From Ruminococcus sp. (GTDB lineage: Bacteria; Bacillota; Clostridia; Oscillospirales; Ruminococcaceae): 40,298 nt of DNA. Position numbers and translations under genes: made by a program. Shown piece by piece: positions 32,137 to 40,159 of the stretch (within the stretch, counting starts at the first letter, position 1; every line of letters begins with the position of its first letter). The DNA is taken from the NCBI GenBank assembly GCA_017934425.1, contig JAGBJO010000027.1:1-40298 (forward strand), in the 5' to 3' direction. Under the pieces are notes generated by a model. The model was not told where the DNA came from. It saw nothing but the letters and a program-made list of their open reading frames with translations, and searched no databases.

Positions 32137-34314
32137 TTAATCTGCCGCATCATTATCAGCGGACTTTTTCTTCCGTGGCTTTTTAGGAGCAGGGGATTTT
32201 TTGGCAACAGACTTCTTAGCCTTTTCAGCCGCACCCTTTTCACGGTTTTTACGCAGTCTTTCCTGCTTTATCTGCTTCTCGTGCAGACGCTCGGCAGCCT
32301 TGTCGAAAAGTACTTCCTGAGCATTGATGCGTTCCTCACCCTCGGCAGGTTCAGCGTGAACGTAAGAGCCGTCAGGGAGCATCACACGGGCTTTGACGTT
32401 ATCCGCCATAAGCGTTGCGAACATTTCTCTTATCTGCTTTTTCAGCTTTTCGTCCTCAACAGGAGCAGCCACCTCAACACGGCGGACAGTGTTCCTGCTC
32501 ATGAAATCAGCAGAGCCGATGTATATCTTCTGGGAAGCGCCCTCAGCGCCGAATATGAATATACGGCTGTGTTCCAGGAATCTGCCCACGATACTGCGGA
32601 CGGTGATATTATCGGTATATCCAGGAACTCCAGCGACGATGCAGCATATTCCACGGACAATCAGTTCTATCTTAACGCCAGCCTGAGAAGCTTCCACCAG
32701 CTTGCGGATAATAGTGCCGTCGTTAAGGGAGTTTATCTTAGCCGCAACGTATCCTTCGCCGCCGTTTCTTGCGATAGCGATCTGGTCGTCGATCATGGCG
32801 AGTATCTGCGGACGCAGTGCCAGAGGTGAAACCAGAAGCTTAGCCGGGTCAGGAACGAACGAGCCTGCCACAAGGCTGTCAAATACCTTTGAAGCATCAG
32901 CAGCGATAGTTCTGTCGGCGGTCAGCAGCATAAGATCGGTATAGATACGTGAGGTTTTCTCGTTGTAGTTGCCTGTACCCACCTGAGTAACATAGTCGTA
33001 GCCGCCGCTCTGAGCCTTACGTGTAATAAGGAGGAGCTTGGAGTGAGCCTTATACTCCTTCGGGCCGTATATAACTCTTACGCCGGCTTTCTGGAGTATC
33101 TTCGACCATTCGATATTATTAGCCTCGTCGAACCTTGCACGCAGTTCTATCATTACAAGAACTTCCTTGCCGTTTTCGGCAGCGGTACAAAGTGCGCTGA
33201 TGACCTTGCTGTTTCTTGCAAGGCGGTAGAGGGTTATCTTGATAGACACCACTTTCGGGTCTTGTGCGGACTCCTCCAGCAGGCGGATAAATGATGCGGT
33301 CATTGACTCAAAGGGGTAAGCCAGGAGTATGTCCTTAGCCTTGACCTGAGAGAATACGGAACGTGATTCGATAAGGGAAGCGGACTTCACAGGAAGCCTC
33401 GGAGCAAAGTGAAGCTGGGGATCGGGGTCAAGTTCCTGAAGCTGGTAGAGGTAGGAAAGGTCGAGTGGGATATGTGAGGAGAAAACTCTGTCGTTTTTGA
33501 GTTTCAGCTTGCGGCATATGTAATCAAGAGCCTGGCGGCTGAATTCGCCGGTAATTTCCAGGCGGACAGCGGAGAGTTTCGAGCGTTTGATGACCAGTTC
33601 CTCCATGCGTTCACGGAACTGAGCGCCACGTCCGGAAGCCATGATATCGGCGCTTCTGGTTATTCGCATGACAGTCCTGTCCTGAACTTTATATCCCTTG
33701 AACATAAGGTGAGCGAACTGCATGATAACTTCTTCTTCGAGGATAAATCGCTTGCCGCCCTTGCCCAGGGATATGATGCGCTGGCTGTTTTCATGGGAAA
33801 CGGGGATAATGCCGATAGCGATATCCTTCTTGGCACTAAGCTGAACAGCCACGTAGAGTTCCTTATTTTTAAGGAAAGGGAAAGGCAGCTTGTCATTAAT
33901 GACCATGCCGGAAATAAAGGGCTTTATCTCACGTTTGAAGTACAGTTCCAGGAAAGCCTGTTCTTCAGGTGAAGCGTTATTGAAGCTGACGTGTTCAAAG
34001 CCGAAAGGTGCAAGTTCAGCGAAAGTTTTGTGGTAAGCTTCCTCCGTACAGACTTGCTGTCTGCGGACGGTGGTAAAAATAACGTCAAGTACCTGAGAAG
34101 GTGACATACCGGACTTGCCGTCTTTTTTCTTATGGGACTTAGCGTCCTCGGTGATAGAGCCGACTCTGACCATGAAGAATTCGTCCATATTGCTCTGGTA
34201 TATGGCAGAGAAAGAGAGCCTTTCGAGAAGTGGGTTCTCCGGAGCGACAGCTTCATCTATGACACGTTTATTGAATTTAAGCCAGGAAAGCTCTCTGTTT
34301 TCGAGATATTCCAT
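32137..34314 (-). CDS. ppk1: Polyphosphate kinase 1
   Basis: A 725-residue enzyme that builds inorganic polyphosphate from ATP. It starts with the conserved NRELSWLKFN and SNMDEFFMVRV. The two active-site histidines of the phospholipase-D-like fold are placed at His424 (KAHSKLLL, the likely phosphorylated residue) and His582 (EHSRIFIFG). The last 50 or so residues form a very basic Lys/Ala/Pro tail not needed for the fold. The start at 34314 is chosen for TTGGAGAT just upstream. A perfect promoter lies 90 bases further out. The gene precedes pssA on the same strand. Confidence 0.96.
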   Translation of the reverse strand: MEYLENRELSWLKFNKRVIDEAVAPENPLLERLSFSAIYQSNMDEFFMVRVGSITEDAKSHKKKDGKSGMSPSQVLDVIFTTVRRQQVCTEEAYHKTFAELAPFGFEHVSFNNASPEEQAFLELYFKREIKPFISGMVINDKLPFPFLKNKELYVAVQLSAKKDIAIGIIPVSHENSQRIISLGKGGKRFILEEEVIMQFAHLMFKGYKVQDRTVMRITRSADIMASGRGAQFRERMEELVIKRSKLSAVRLEITGEFSRQALDYICRKLKLKNDRVFSSHIPLDLSYLYQLQELDPDPQLHFAPRLPVKSASLIESRSVFSQVKAKDILLAYPFESMTASFIRLLEESAQDPKVVSIKITLYRLARNSKVISALCTAAENGKEVLVMIELRARFDEANNIEWSKILQKAGVRVIYGPKEYKAHSKLLLITRKAQSGGYDYVTQVGTGNYNEKTSRIYTDLMLLTADRTIAADASKVFDSLVAGSFVPDPAKLLVSPLALRPQILAMIDDQIAIARNGGEGYVAAKINSLNDGTIIRKLVEASQAGVKIELIVRGICCIVAGVPGYTDNITVRSIVGRFLEHSRIFIFGAEGASQKIYIGSADFMSRNTVRRVEVAAPVEDEKLKKQIREMFATLMADNVKARVMLPDGSYVHAEPAEGEERINAQEVLFDKAAERLHEKQIKQERLRKNREKGAAEKAKKSVAKKSPAPKKPRKKKSADNDAAD

Positions 34315-34401
34315 AATTATCTCCAATCTTGTAGGGAAAAAGTGGGTGGATGAGCCGAACCAGCCGCCGAATCACGGCGACAATAACATACATATATAAT
34401 T

Positions 34402-34430
34402 ATTATATAACTTTTCCTGCTAAATGTCAA
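34402..34430 (-). promoter_or_regulatory. Consensus promoter of ppk1
   Basis: On the minus strand TTGACA (34425-34430), a 17-base spacer, and TATAAT (34402-34407), a perfect sigma-A consensus. The leader of about 85 bases holds no clear regulatory fold. Confidence 0.85.
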
Positions 34431-34893
34431 GGAGTTTGCGAGAAAATACGTTAGCCTGCGCTTTAAGGCATTATGAGTTTTACCAGGTGAGATTTTCCCC
34501 AGGGCAACAGCATTTACTTTCCGTGATACATTTTCCGCCATACAGGAAAGCTGCCGGCTGCCGTAGAAATGTGGACGACAAGGAGACTGCCGGGAAATAA
34601 GGGGACATAAATTTTCGACCTATGGATTTTAGGAAGACAGTGCCGGAAAAAATCGGCAAAGGTGGGGAAAAAGGGGGTTCAGGAAAGGGGAGTCCAGAGG
34701 GGAAAACCTAAGGGGGAAAAGGGGGAGGAAATGCCGATTTTTGTCGGGTTTAATTTGTTCCTCCCCCTTTTTCCACTTGGGTGTCCCCCTTTGGCGGAAC
34801 GTCATGGAGACTAATAATAAACAAAAAAAGTAACGTGCGACTTAAATAATTCCCCCAAAATAAATGCTGCCCTGGATTTTTCCCTTCTGGCTA
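34431..34893. other. Long intergenic stretch with G-rich tract and hairpin
   Basis: The 682 bases between ppk1 and the Nudix gene hold no credible gene. Six runs of four or five G lie on the plus strand between 34664 and 34725. They are followed by a hairpin in which GGGGGAGGAA (34721-34730) and the preceding AAAA pair with TTCCTCCCCC (34758-34767) and TTTT, around a 27-base loop. No transposase, tRNA or CRISPR unit is seen. Confidence 0.6.
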
Positions 34894-34922
34894 TAGACAA
34901 AATGCTCTGAATGTGATATAAT
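34894..34922 (+). promoter_or_regulatory. Promoter of the Nudix gene
   Basis: TAGACA (34894-34899), a 17-base spacer, and TATAAT (34917-34922) with a TGA extension. Confidence 0.75.
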
Positions 34923-34996
34923 ATACCTGAACACTCAATGGCAGCCTGCGCTGCCTGAATTACTGCTGCGGTATATGCGGCAAGAAAGGAATACTT

Positions 34997-35410
34997 ATGC
35001 TTCACGAAAAATCATGCGGAGCTATTGTTTACCGTAAGTATCACGGGAATACAGAAATTCTGCTGATAAAGCACATCAACAGCGGTCATTGGTCATTCCC
35101 GAAAGGTCATGTGGAATCCGGTGAGACCGAGGTCGAAACTGCACGCCGTGAGATCAAAGAGGAAACAAATATTGATGTGATAATCGACCCCACTTTCCGT
35201 GAGACAGTCACATATTCGCCAAAGAAGGATACCATGAAGGTGGTGGTGTACTTCCTGGCTAAGGCGAAGAACGTGGACTTCACCCCTCAGGAGGACGAGA
35301 TAGCAGAGATACGCTGGGTGGATATATCATACGCTTTCAATATCCTCTCCTACGATAACGACAAAACTATAGTTGCCCGTGCAAAGGCGGCTATAAAAGA
35401 CGCTCATTGA
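34997..35410 (+). CDS. Nudix hydrolase (diadenosine tetraphosphatase-like)
   Basis: A 137-residue cytoplasmic enzyme with the Nudix box from GHVESGETEVETA through RREIKEETNI. All catalytic Glu residues are present; the usual Gly near the end of the box is Asn (TNI). The short length and the GHWSFPKGHVE lead-in resemble bis(5'-nucleosyl)-tetraphosphatases, but substrates of Nudix enzymes cannot be fixed from sequence. GAAAGGA precedes the ATG. A single gene with its own promoter and terminator. Confidence 0.88.
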   Translation: MLHEKSCGAIVYRKYHGNTEILLIKHINSGHWSFPKGHVESGETEVETARREIKEETNIDVIIDPTFRETVTYSPKKDTMKVVVYFLAKAKNVDFTPQEDEIAEIRWVDISYAFNILSYDNDKTIVARAKAAIKDAH

Positions 35411-35412
35411 AA

Positions 35413-35450
35413 AAAGCCGATAGTTCACAGCGGAACTGTCGGCTTTATTT
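35413..35450. terminator. Bidirectional terminator between the Nudix gene and the 107-aa gene
   Basis: A 14-bp stem (AAAGCCGATAGTTC with GAACTGTCGGCTTT, one G-U pair) with a 6-base loop. T-rich tracts follow on both strands. Confidence 0.88.
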
Positions 35451-35452
35451 CT

Positions 35453-35776
35453 TTATCTTACAGCGCCTTTGAAGTGTGACTCAGTGCAGGCGAAGTCCTC
35501 ACAGCCGGAGATGTACTTTGCAAAATCAACCTTTTCCGGGCAGTTCTGGACGTTCTTAGCAAAAGACATACACCATGCAAACAGCGGAACGTGACCCATA
35601 TCGCCGTTATTTTTTACTGATACTACATTGCCGTAAACCCACTTATCCTGGGGGAGACTGCCGAAGCTGAATCCCTCAGCGATAGCTAAAGCCTTGAACT
35701 TTTCCCAGGTGTCAGGGCTGTCGATGTAGAACCATACCTTCTCATTGTTTCCGATAATTTCCTTGATTGTACGCAT
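35453..35776 (-). CDS. Uncharacterised 107-aa protein under a SAM-clan riboswitch
   Basis: A 107-residue soluble protein with no signal peptide or membrane helix. I do not recognise the family. Visible features are VWFYIDSPDTWEKF, EGFSFGSLP, the hydrophobic HVPLFAWCMSFAKN, and three cysteines in the C-terminal third (NCPEK, SGCEDFACTE), which could bind a metal. AAGGAGTG precedes the ATG. The gene stands alone, from its own consensus promoter through a riboswitch-type leader to a terminator. The leader suggests a role tied to S-adenosylmethionine, methionine or sulfur supply. That is inference from regulation only. Confidence 0.8.
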   Translation of the reverse strand: MRTIKEIIGNNEKVWFYIDSPDTWEKFKALAIAEGFSFGSLPQDKWVYGNVVSVKNNGDMGHVPLFAWCMSFAKNVQNCPEKVDFAKYISGCEDFACTESHFKGAVR

Positions 35777-35814
35777 AATTTATGCACTCCTTAAAAATAA
35801 TTCCATAAGAGCAC

Positions 35815-35847
35815 AAAAAAGCGACCCCATCGTAACGACAGGATCGC
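35815..35847 (-). terminator. Riboswitch-controlled terminator
   Basis: On the minus strand GCGATCCTGTCG and CGATGGGGTCGC form a 12-bp stem, including three G-U pairs, with a UUA loop, followed by six U. It lies in the leader of the 107-aa gene, between the aptamer and the ribosome binding site. Confidence 0.85.
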
Positions 35848-35864
35848 ACATAAGCAAAAATCAT

Positions 35865-35955
35865 GACCCCATCGTACAAGCTTTAGCACCTTACATTATT
35901 GCAGGTTGCTGTGCGGTCAACGGGCTTGTCCCTCACGCACTCTTTATGGTAGCTT
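35865..35955 (-). ncRNA. SAM-clan riboswitch (SAM-I or SAM-I/IV type)
   Basis: The minus-strand leader contains the S-box core in order: AAAGAG, GAGGGAC (35928-35934), GCCCGTTGA, GCAACC (35904-35909), and AAGGTGCTAA (35883-35892). P2 is GUGCG (35936-35940) with CGCAC (35911-35915); P3 is CCU/AGG around a short loop; P1 may be AAGCU/AGCUU or CCAU/AUGG. The P4 helix of classical SAM-I is short or absent, which is why I leave the subtype open. The 12-base word TACGATGGGGTC occurs at 35865-35876 and again as the 3' strand of the terminator (35823-35834), so the first copy can act as antiterminator. SAM binding would then switch the gene off. Confidence 0.82.
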
Positions 35956-35956
35956 T

Positions 35957-35985
35957 ATTATAACACAGCTTTTCTGATTTGTCAA
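35957..35985 (-). promoter_or_regulatory. Consensus promoter of the riboswitch leader
   Basis: On the minus strand TTGACA (35980-35985), a 17-base spacer, and TATAAT (35957-35962), placing the transcript start just before the aptamer. Confidence 0.88.
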
Positions 35986-36034
35986 GTACTTTTTGAAAAA
36001 AATTGTAATTGATGCAGATACCGCCATATTAGGC

Positions 36035-36070
36035 AAAAAAGAACGCCTTCCGGTAAAGGAAGACGTTCTT
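36035..36070 (-). terminator. Intrinsic terminator after the stand-alone dockerin gene
   Basis: On the minus strand AAGAACGTCTTCC pairs with GGAAGGCGTTCTT over 13 bp (one G-U) around a 6-base loop, followed by a U-run. Confidence 0.88.
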
Positions 36071-36131
36071 GGGGTTTTGCAAAATAAGTAATTATACTTC
36101 TTTTCCTGATAAGTCAAGTGATGAAATCGGA

Positions 36132-36542
36132 TCAATCAACTATGATAGTTCCGTCATCATAAAGTGTTTCGTATACAGGCTTTCCTAAGGGTTTAATGCC
36201 TTTTATATATGCAGTCAGCGCACTTATATCTGTAACATCAATACGTTTGTCAGCGTTAATGTCAGCGATATAGAGTGATTCGGGATCGGTGATGGGCTTT
36301 ATGCCTTTAACATGAGCAGACAGCTTAGACAGATCTGTAACATTAACTTTTCCGTCCTTATTGATATCGCCACGCTTATAAAAATTTAACGGTCCAAAGA
36401 GATGGTCTATACAAACGTAGTTTGATGATACCCATACTCTGGAAATGTGATCTGTGCCAGTAGCACTTGCTGAAATGCCGCCCATTGCACTAAGAGCTAA
36501 TGTCATGCCCATGAAGCCTGAAATAAACTTTTTCTTGTTCAT
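36132..36542 (-). CDS. Small secreted protein consisting of a dockerin
   Basis: A 136-residue protein with a signal peptide (about 1-28, ending SASATG), about 28 residues of unclassified sequence, and a type I dockerin with two calcium loops (Asp59-Asp70, GDINKDGKVNVTD, and Asp94-Asp105, ADINADKRIDVTD). Each loop is followed by the same helix end, KGIKP. There is no catalytic or binding module. It may occupy a cohesin on a scaffoldin, act as an adaptor, or be a remnant of a larger enzyme. CAGGAGG precedes the ATG and a consensus promoter lies upstream. The near-identical halves suggest a more symmetrical dockerin than that of the GH5 protein. Confidence 0.88.
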   Translation of the reverse strand: MNKKKFISGFMGMTLALSAMGGISASATGTDHISRVWVSSNYVCIDHLFGPLNFYKRGDINKDGKVNVTDLSKLSAHVKGIKPITDPESLYIADINADKRIDVTDISALTAYIKGIKPLGKPVYETLYDDGTIIVD

Positions 36543-36614
36543 TGTTTCCTCCTGTAAAATTTAATATATGTAAGTGAAACAAGCTAAATGCTTCCGTTCT
36601 ATGTTCCAATAAAT

Positions 36615-36644
36615 ATTATATCATAATTACTTTATATTTGTCAA
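36615..36644 (-). promoter_or_regulatory. Promoter of the stand-alone dockerin gene
   Basis: On the minus strand TTGACA (36639-36644), an 18-base spacer, and TATAAT (36615-36620). The rest of the 320-base gap up to clpS is AT-rich, with short GAATTATGAATT-like words, and holds no gene. Confidence 0.8.
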
Positions 36645-36804
36645 GACTTTTTTCTTTAAAATGCAATTATTTTTCATTTGGCGTGAAATTTATTTTTTAA
36701 TAATTGAGAATTGGTTTAATTTATGCTGCTGACCAGCGCAAAAAAACTTGTAATAAGCAGACGTTATGAATTACAAATGAGGAATTATGAATTGTTTATT
36801 TGGG

Positions 36805-36833
36805 TTGAAAGTTCGGGAATAGTGTGGTATAAT
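36805..36833 (+). promoter_or_regulatory. Promoter of clpS-clpA-aat
   Basis: TTGAAA (36805-36810), a 17-base spacer, and TATAAT (36828-36833) with a TGG extension. Confidence 0.8.
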
Positions 36834-36862
36834 AAAGTATAAACAATTACAGGAGGGATAGT

Positions 36863-37165
36863 ATGCCAGCGCCGATAGGATCTGCAAAGGAACGTACTGA
36901 CAGCAAGGTGAAAGAACCTAAGCAGTATAACGTTATCATGCTCAACGATGACTTCACTACTATGGAATTTGTAGTGGAAATACTCATCGACATCTTCCGC
37001 AAGGACAGCGTTACTGCTAACGAACTTATGATGAAAGTCCACAGGACAGGCAAGGCGGTAGTCGGAAAATATCCCTACGACATCGCTGCTACTAAGGTGA
37101 ATAAGGCGCATAAGCGTGCAAAATCAGCAGGCTTTCCGTTCAGAATGGTGATCGAGGAGGAATGA
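36863..37165 (+). CDS. clpS: ATP-dependent Clp protease adaptor ClpS
   Basis: A 100-residue adaptor that delivers proteins with N-degron residues to ClpA-ClpP. The N-terminal 20 residues are a flexible tail; the core has the ligand-pocket motif MLNDDFTTMEF (Asn28, Asp29, Asp30, Thr32, Met34) and the pocket His60 in MKVH, which together bind the N-terminal amino group and side chain. The length is typical. CAGGAGGG precedes the ATG, and clpA starts one base after its stop. Confidence 0.93.
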   Translation: MPAPIGSAKERTDSKVKEPKQYNVIMLNDDFTTMEFVVEILIDIFRKDSVTANELMMKVHRTGKAVVGKYPYDIAATKVNKAHKRAKSAGFPFRMVIEEE

Positions 37166-37166
37166 C

Positions 37167-39473
37167 ATGAAAACAGACAAAAGAGTTGACCTGATACTTT
37201 TGCAAGTCACTGACTTTGTTGTGCGCCGGAAGTATGAGTTCATAACTCCGGAAATGTTTCTGCTCATGGCACTCACTGACCCCTGCCTTAAAACGGCTTT
37301 CACTGCCTGCGAAGGCGATGTAGAAGTGCTGATGCAGGATATTATCGACTATCTGGACGAATATGTTGAGAAGACAAAAGTGCCGTCTACAGAGTTTTCT
37401 GAGGGGTTCATGGATCTGCTTGACTACGCTGCGGATACTGCCTATAGCAGCGGAAATAAGACGATAAAACTCCGCCATTTCATCAACGCACTCTGGAAGC
37501 TTCCCGACAGCTATGCGGTTTACTTCATAGAAAAACAGGGCGTTGAACGGACTGAACTTCTCATGGCTATGGCTAATGAGGAGGACGACTACGATTTCCA
37601 TAGCATTGAGGAAGACAGCGATGATGAGAATGGGAATATGACCGATGAAGACCTTGAAGACGAGGAATTTATCGACGACGGCGAGGTCTGGCATATCATG
37701 GACGGCGAATCTGACAGGAAGAAGCCGCAAAGTGACAGCATGAGTTCCTATGCGCCCTGCCTGAATGATACCCTTACCGACGAAAATCCCCTTGTTGGAC
37801 GTACAGAGGAACTGGAAAGAACTATCCAGGTACTTTGCCGCAAGGATAAGAATAACCCACTCCATATCGGTGAACCCGGAGTTGGCAAGACTGCCATAAC
37901 TTACGGGCTTGTGCGGCTTATCAGGGAGGGAAAAGTTCCCGAACCTCTGAAAGATGCTAAGGTATTTGCCCTTGACCTGGGAAGTATGCTGGCAGGTACG
38001 CAGTACCGGGGAGACTTTGAAAAGCGCCTGAAGTCACTTATGACCGAGATAAGCAAGGTGGACAAGCCGATAATATATATCGACGAGATACACAATCTCG
38101 CCGGTGCAGGCGCAGTAGGGGACAGTTCCCTTGATGCGTCGAATATGCTCAAACCCTACCTGGCGGACGGCAGTATACGCTTTATCGGCGCTACAACTTT
38201 TGAGGAGTATAAGAAGTATTTTGAGAAGAACAAGAGCCTTGTGCGGCGTTTCCAGAATATCGAGATAAAAGAGCCGGACGAAGCAGAAGCAGTTAAGATA
38301 CTGGAGGGACTGCGTGAGAAGTACGAAAGCTTCCACGGCGTAACCTACGGTGAGGGTGTGCTGGAGTATGCTGTTCATATGAGCAGGAAGTATATAAACG
38401 AGCGCTGTCTGCCGGATAAGGCGATAGACCTTATCGACGAAGCCGGTGCTTACAGGAAACTTCACCCGGAGGACGGTCTTACCGTAGACAAGGACGTTAT
38501 CGACAAGGAGCTTACTACGATATGCCGTGTGCCGCTGGAAAGTGTTGCTACGGACGATGCAGAGGGTCTTGCAGGACTTGAGGAACGCCTGAAAAAGCGC
38601 ATCTTCGGTCAGGACGAGGCTGTATCTCAGGTGGTAAATGCAGTGAAGTTCTCGAAAGCCGGTTTGCAGGAGGAAAATAAGCCCCTTGCAAGTCTGCTGT
38701 TCGTAGGGCCTACCGGCGTGGGCAAGACCGAGATAGCCAGAAGTCTTGCAGATGAACTTGGCGTGAAGCTTATCCGGTTCGATATGAGTGAATACGGCGA
38801 AAAGCACGCAGTCGCAAAGCTGATAGGTTCGCCGGCAGGATATGTGGGCTATGAGGACGGCGGTCTGCTGACGGAATCCGTGAGAAAGTCGCCCTCGGCA
38901 GTCCTTCTCCTTGATGAGATCGAGAAAGCCCATACCGATATTTATAACGTTCTCCTACAGGTCATGGATTACGCAACACTTACCGATAACCAGGGCAGAA
39001 AAGCCGATTTCCGCAATGTCATAGTCATTATGACCTCCAACGCCGGTGCAAGCCGTATCGGAAAGAGTACCATAGGTTTCCACAGCGCAAGCCTGAACCA
39101 GAGCGTTATCATGGAAGCCGTGAAGCAGACCTTCCAGCCGGAGTTCCGCAACAGGCTGAATAAGATTGTGGTATTCAATGGCATGGACGATAAAATGGCG
39201 GAGATGATAGTGGATAAGAAGCTTTCGGAACTTGCCGGACAGCTTGAAGCTAAGAATATAACCTTTACTGCCGATGCTGATGCAAGGGCGCTTGTGCGTA
39301 AAAAGGGCGTAAGTCCGGAGTTCGGCGCAAGAGAGACTGACAGAGTTATCCGCAATGAGATAAAGCCGCTGTTCGTGGACGAGATGCTTTTCGGCAAGCT
39401 GAAAAACGGCGGAAGTCTTACTCTTACCGCAAAGGACGAGGCTTTTTCCATAACCGCAGAAAACAGGGAGTAA
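37167..39473 (+). CDS. clpA: ATP-dependent Clp protease ATP-binding subunit ClpA
   Basis: A 768-residue AAA+ unfoldase. An N-terminal adaptor-binding domain (about 1-130) is followed by an acidic linker (about 136-185, rich in Asp and Glu). AAA domain 1 has Walker A GEPGVGKT (235-242) and Walker [13 protein letters not shown] domain 2 has Walker A GPTGVGKT (514-521) and Walker [12 protein letters not shown]. The ClpP-docking loop Ile636-Gly637-Phe638 is intact, so it should feed ClpP. No M-domain of the ClpC/ClpB type is visible between the AAA domains, which with the adjacent clpS supports ClpA rather than ClpC. Its ribosome binding site, GAGGAGGAA, lies in the end of clpS. Confidence 0.93.
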   Translation: MKTDKRVDLILLQVTDFVVRRKYEFITPEMFLLMALTDPCLKTAFTACEGDVEVLMQDIIDYLDEYVEKTKVPSTEFSEGFMDLLDYAADTAYSSGNKTIKLRHFINALWKLPDSYAVYFIEKQGVERTELLMAMANEEDDYDFHSIEEDSDDENGNMTDEDLEDEEFIDDGEVWHIMDGESDRKKPQSDSMSSYAPCLNDTLTDENPLVGRTEELERTIQVLCRKDKNNPLHIGEPGVGKTAITYGLVRLIREGKVPEPLKDAKVFALDLGSMLAGTQYRGDFEKRLKSLMTEISKVDKPIIYIDEIHNLAGAGAVGDSSLDASNMLKPYLADGSIRFIGATTFEEYKKYFEKNKSLVRRFQNIEIKEPDEAEAVKILEGLREKYESFHGVTYGEGVLEYAVHMSRKYINERCLPDKAIDLIDEAGAYRKLHPEDGLTVDKDVIDKELTTICRVPLESVATDDAEGLAGLEERLKKRIFGQDEAVSQVVNAVKFSKAGLQEENKPLASLLFVGPTGVGKTEIARSLADELGVKLIRFDMSEYGEKHAVAKLIGSPAGYVGYEDGGLLTESVRKSPSAVLLLDEIEKAHTDIYNVLLQVMDYATLTDNQGRKADFRNVIVIMTSNAGASRIGKSTIGFHSASLNQSVIMEAVKQTFQPEFRNRLNKIVVFNGMDDKMAEMIVDKKLSELAGQLEAKNITFTADADARALVRKKGVSPEFGARETDRVIRNEIKPLFVDEMLFGKLKNGGSLTLTAKDEAFSITAENRE

Positions 39474-39476
39474 GCT

Positions 39477-40133
39477 ATGGGAATATACAAACTTGATGAT
39501 GAGATATGGTTTCCCAAGCCGGAGCTTGCTGAGGAGGACGGTCTGCTGGCAATAGGCGGAGACTTGTCCCTGGACAGGCTTCTGCTTGCTTACCAGAATG
39601 GTATCTTCCCCTGGTTCAATGAGGACGACCCGATACTCTGGTGGTGTCCACATGAGCGGTTTATCATACGCCCGGAGAAGATACACGTTTCCCACTCAAT
39701 GAAGAAGTTCATGCGTCAGCATAAGGTGGAAATTCAGATAAACCGTGACTTTGCGGATACGATCCACCGGTGCCGCATGAAGCGTGAAAATACCGTCGGA
39801 ACGTGGATAACCGATGATATGGAGCAGGCTTACACAAAGCTTAATAAGTACGGTCTTGCCGCAAGTGTGGAGGCGTTCTTTGACGATGAGCTTGCAGGCG
39901 GGCTTTACGGCGTGACCATAGGGCGGTGTTTCTTTGGCGAGAGTATGTTCTCGGACATGGAAAACGGCTCAAAGGCGGCGCTTATAATGCTTGCAAGGCA
40001 TATGGAAAGCTTCGGCGGCGTTATGATAGACTGTCAGTTCCACACCGATCACCTGGAAAGTATGGGCGGCGAGCGGATAAGCTGGGAGGAATACCGCAGA
40101 CTGCTGGACATAGGGCTTGACTGCGAAGAATAG
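39477..40133 (+). CDS. aat: Leucyl/phenylalanyl-tRNA-protein transferase
   Basis: A 218-residue enzyme that transfers Leu or Phe from aminoacyl-tRNA to proteins beginning with Arg or Lys, creating primary N-degrons. Conserved blocks are GLLAIGGDLS, YQNGIFPWF, GLYGVTIGRCFFGESMFS, and the final DCQFHTDHLESMGG. The length matches the bacterial family. GGGAG precedes the ATG, 3 bases after the clpA stop. Together with clpS and clpA it makes up the recognition side of the N-degron pathway in one transcription unit. Confidence 0.95.
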   Translation: MGIYKLDDEIWFPKPELAEEDGLLAIGGDLSLDRLLLAYQNGIFPWFNEDDPILWWCPHERFIIRPEKIHVSHSMKKFMRQHKVEIQINRDFADTIHRCRMKRENTVGTWITDDMEQAYTKLNKYGLAASVEAFFDDELAGGLYGVTIGRCFFGESMFSDMENGSKAALIMLARHMESFGGVMIDCQFHTDHLESMGGERISWEEYRRLLDIGLDCEE

Positions 40134-40159
40134 CAAAAAATAACCGCTGAGAGATTAAT

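Noticed and set aside
34431-34893. Replication origin in the ppk1-Nudix gap
   Set aside because: I see no cluster of DnaA boxes (TTATCCACA-like) and no dnaA, dnaN or rpmH nearby.
38034-38933. 299-aa open frame on the minus strand inside clpA
   Set aside because: Antisense to both AAA+ domains; composition and lack of motifs mark it as a shadow.
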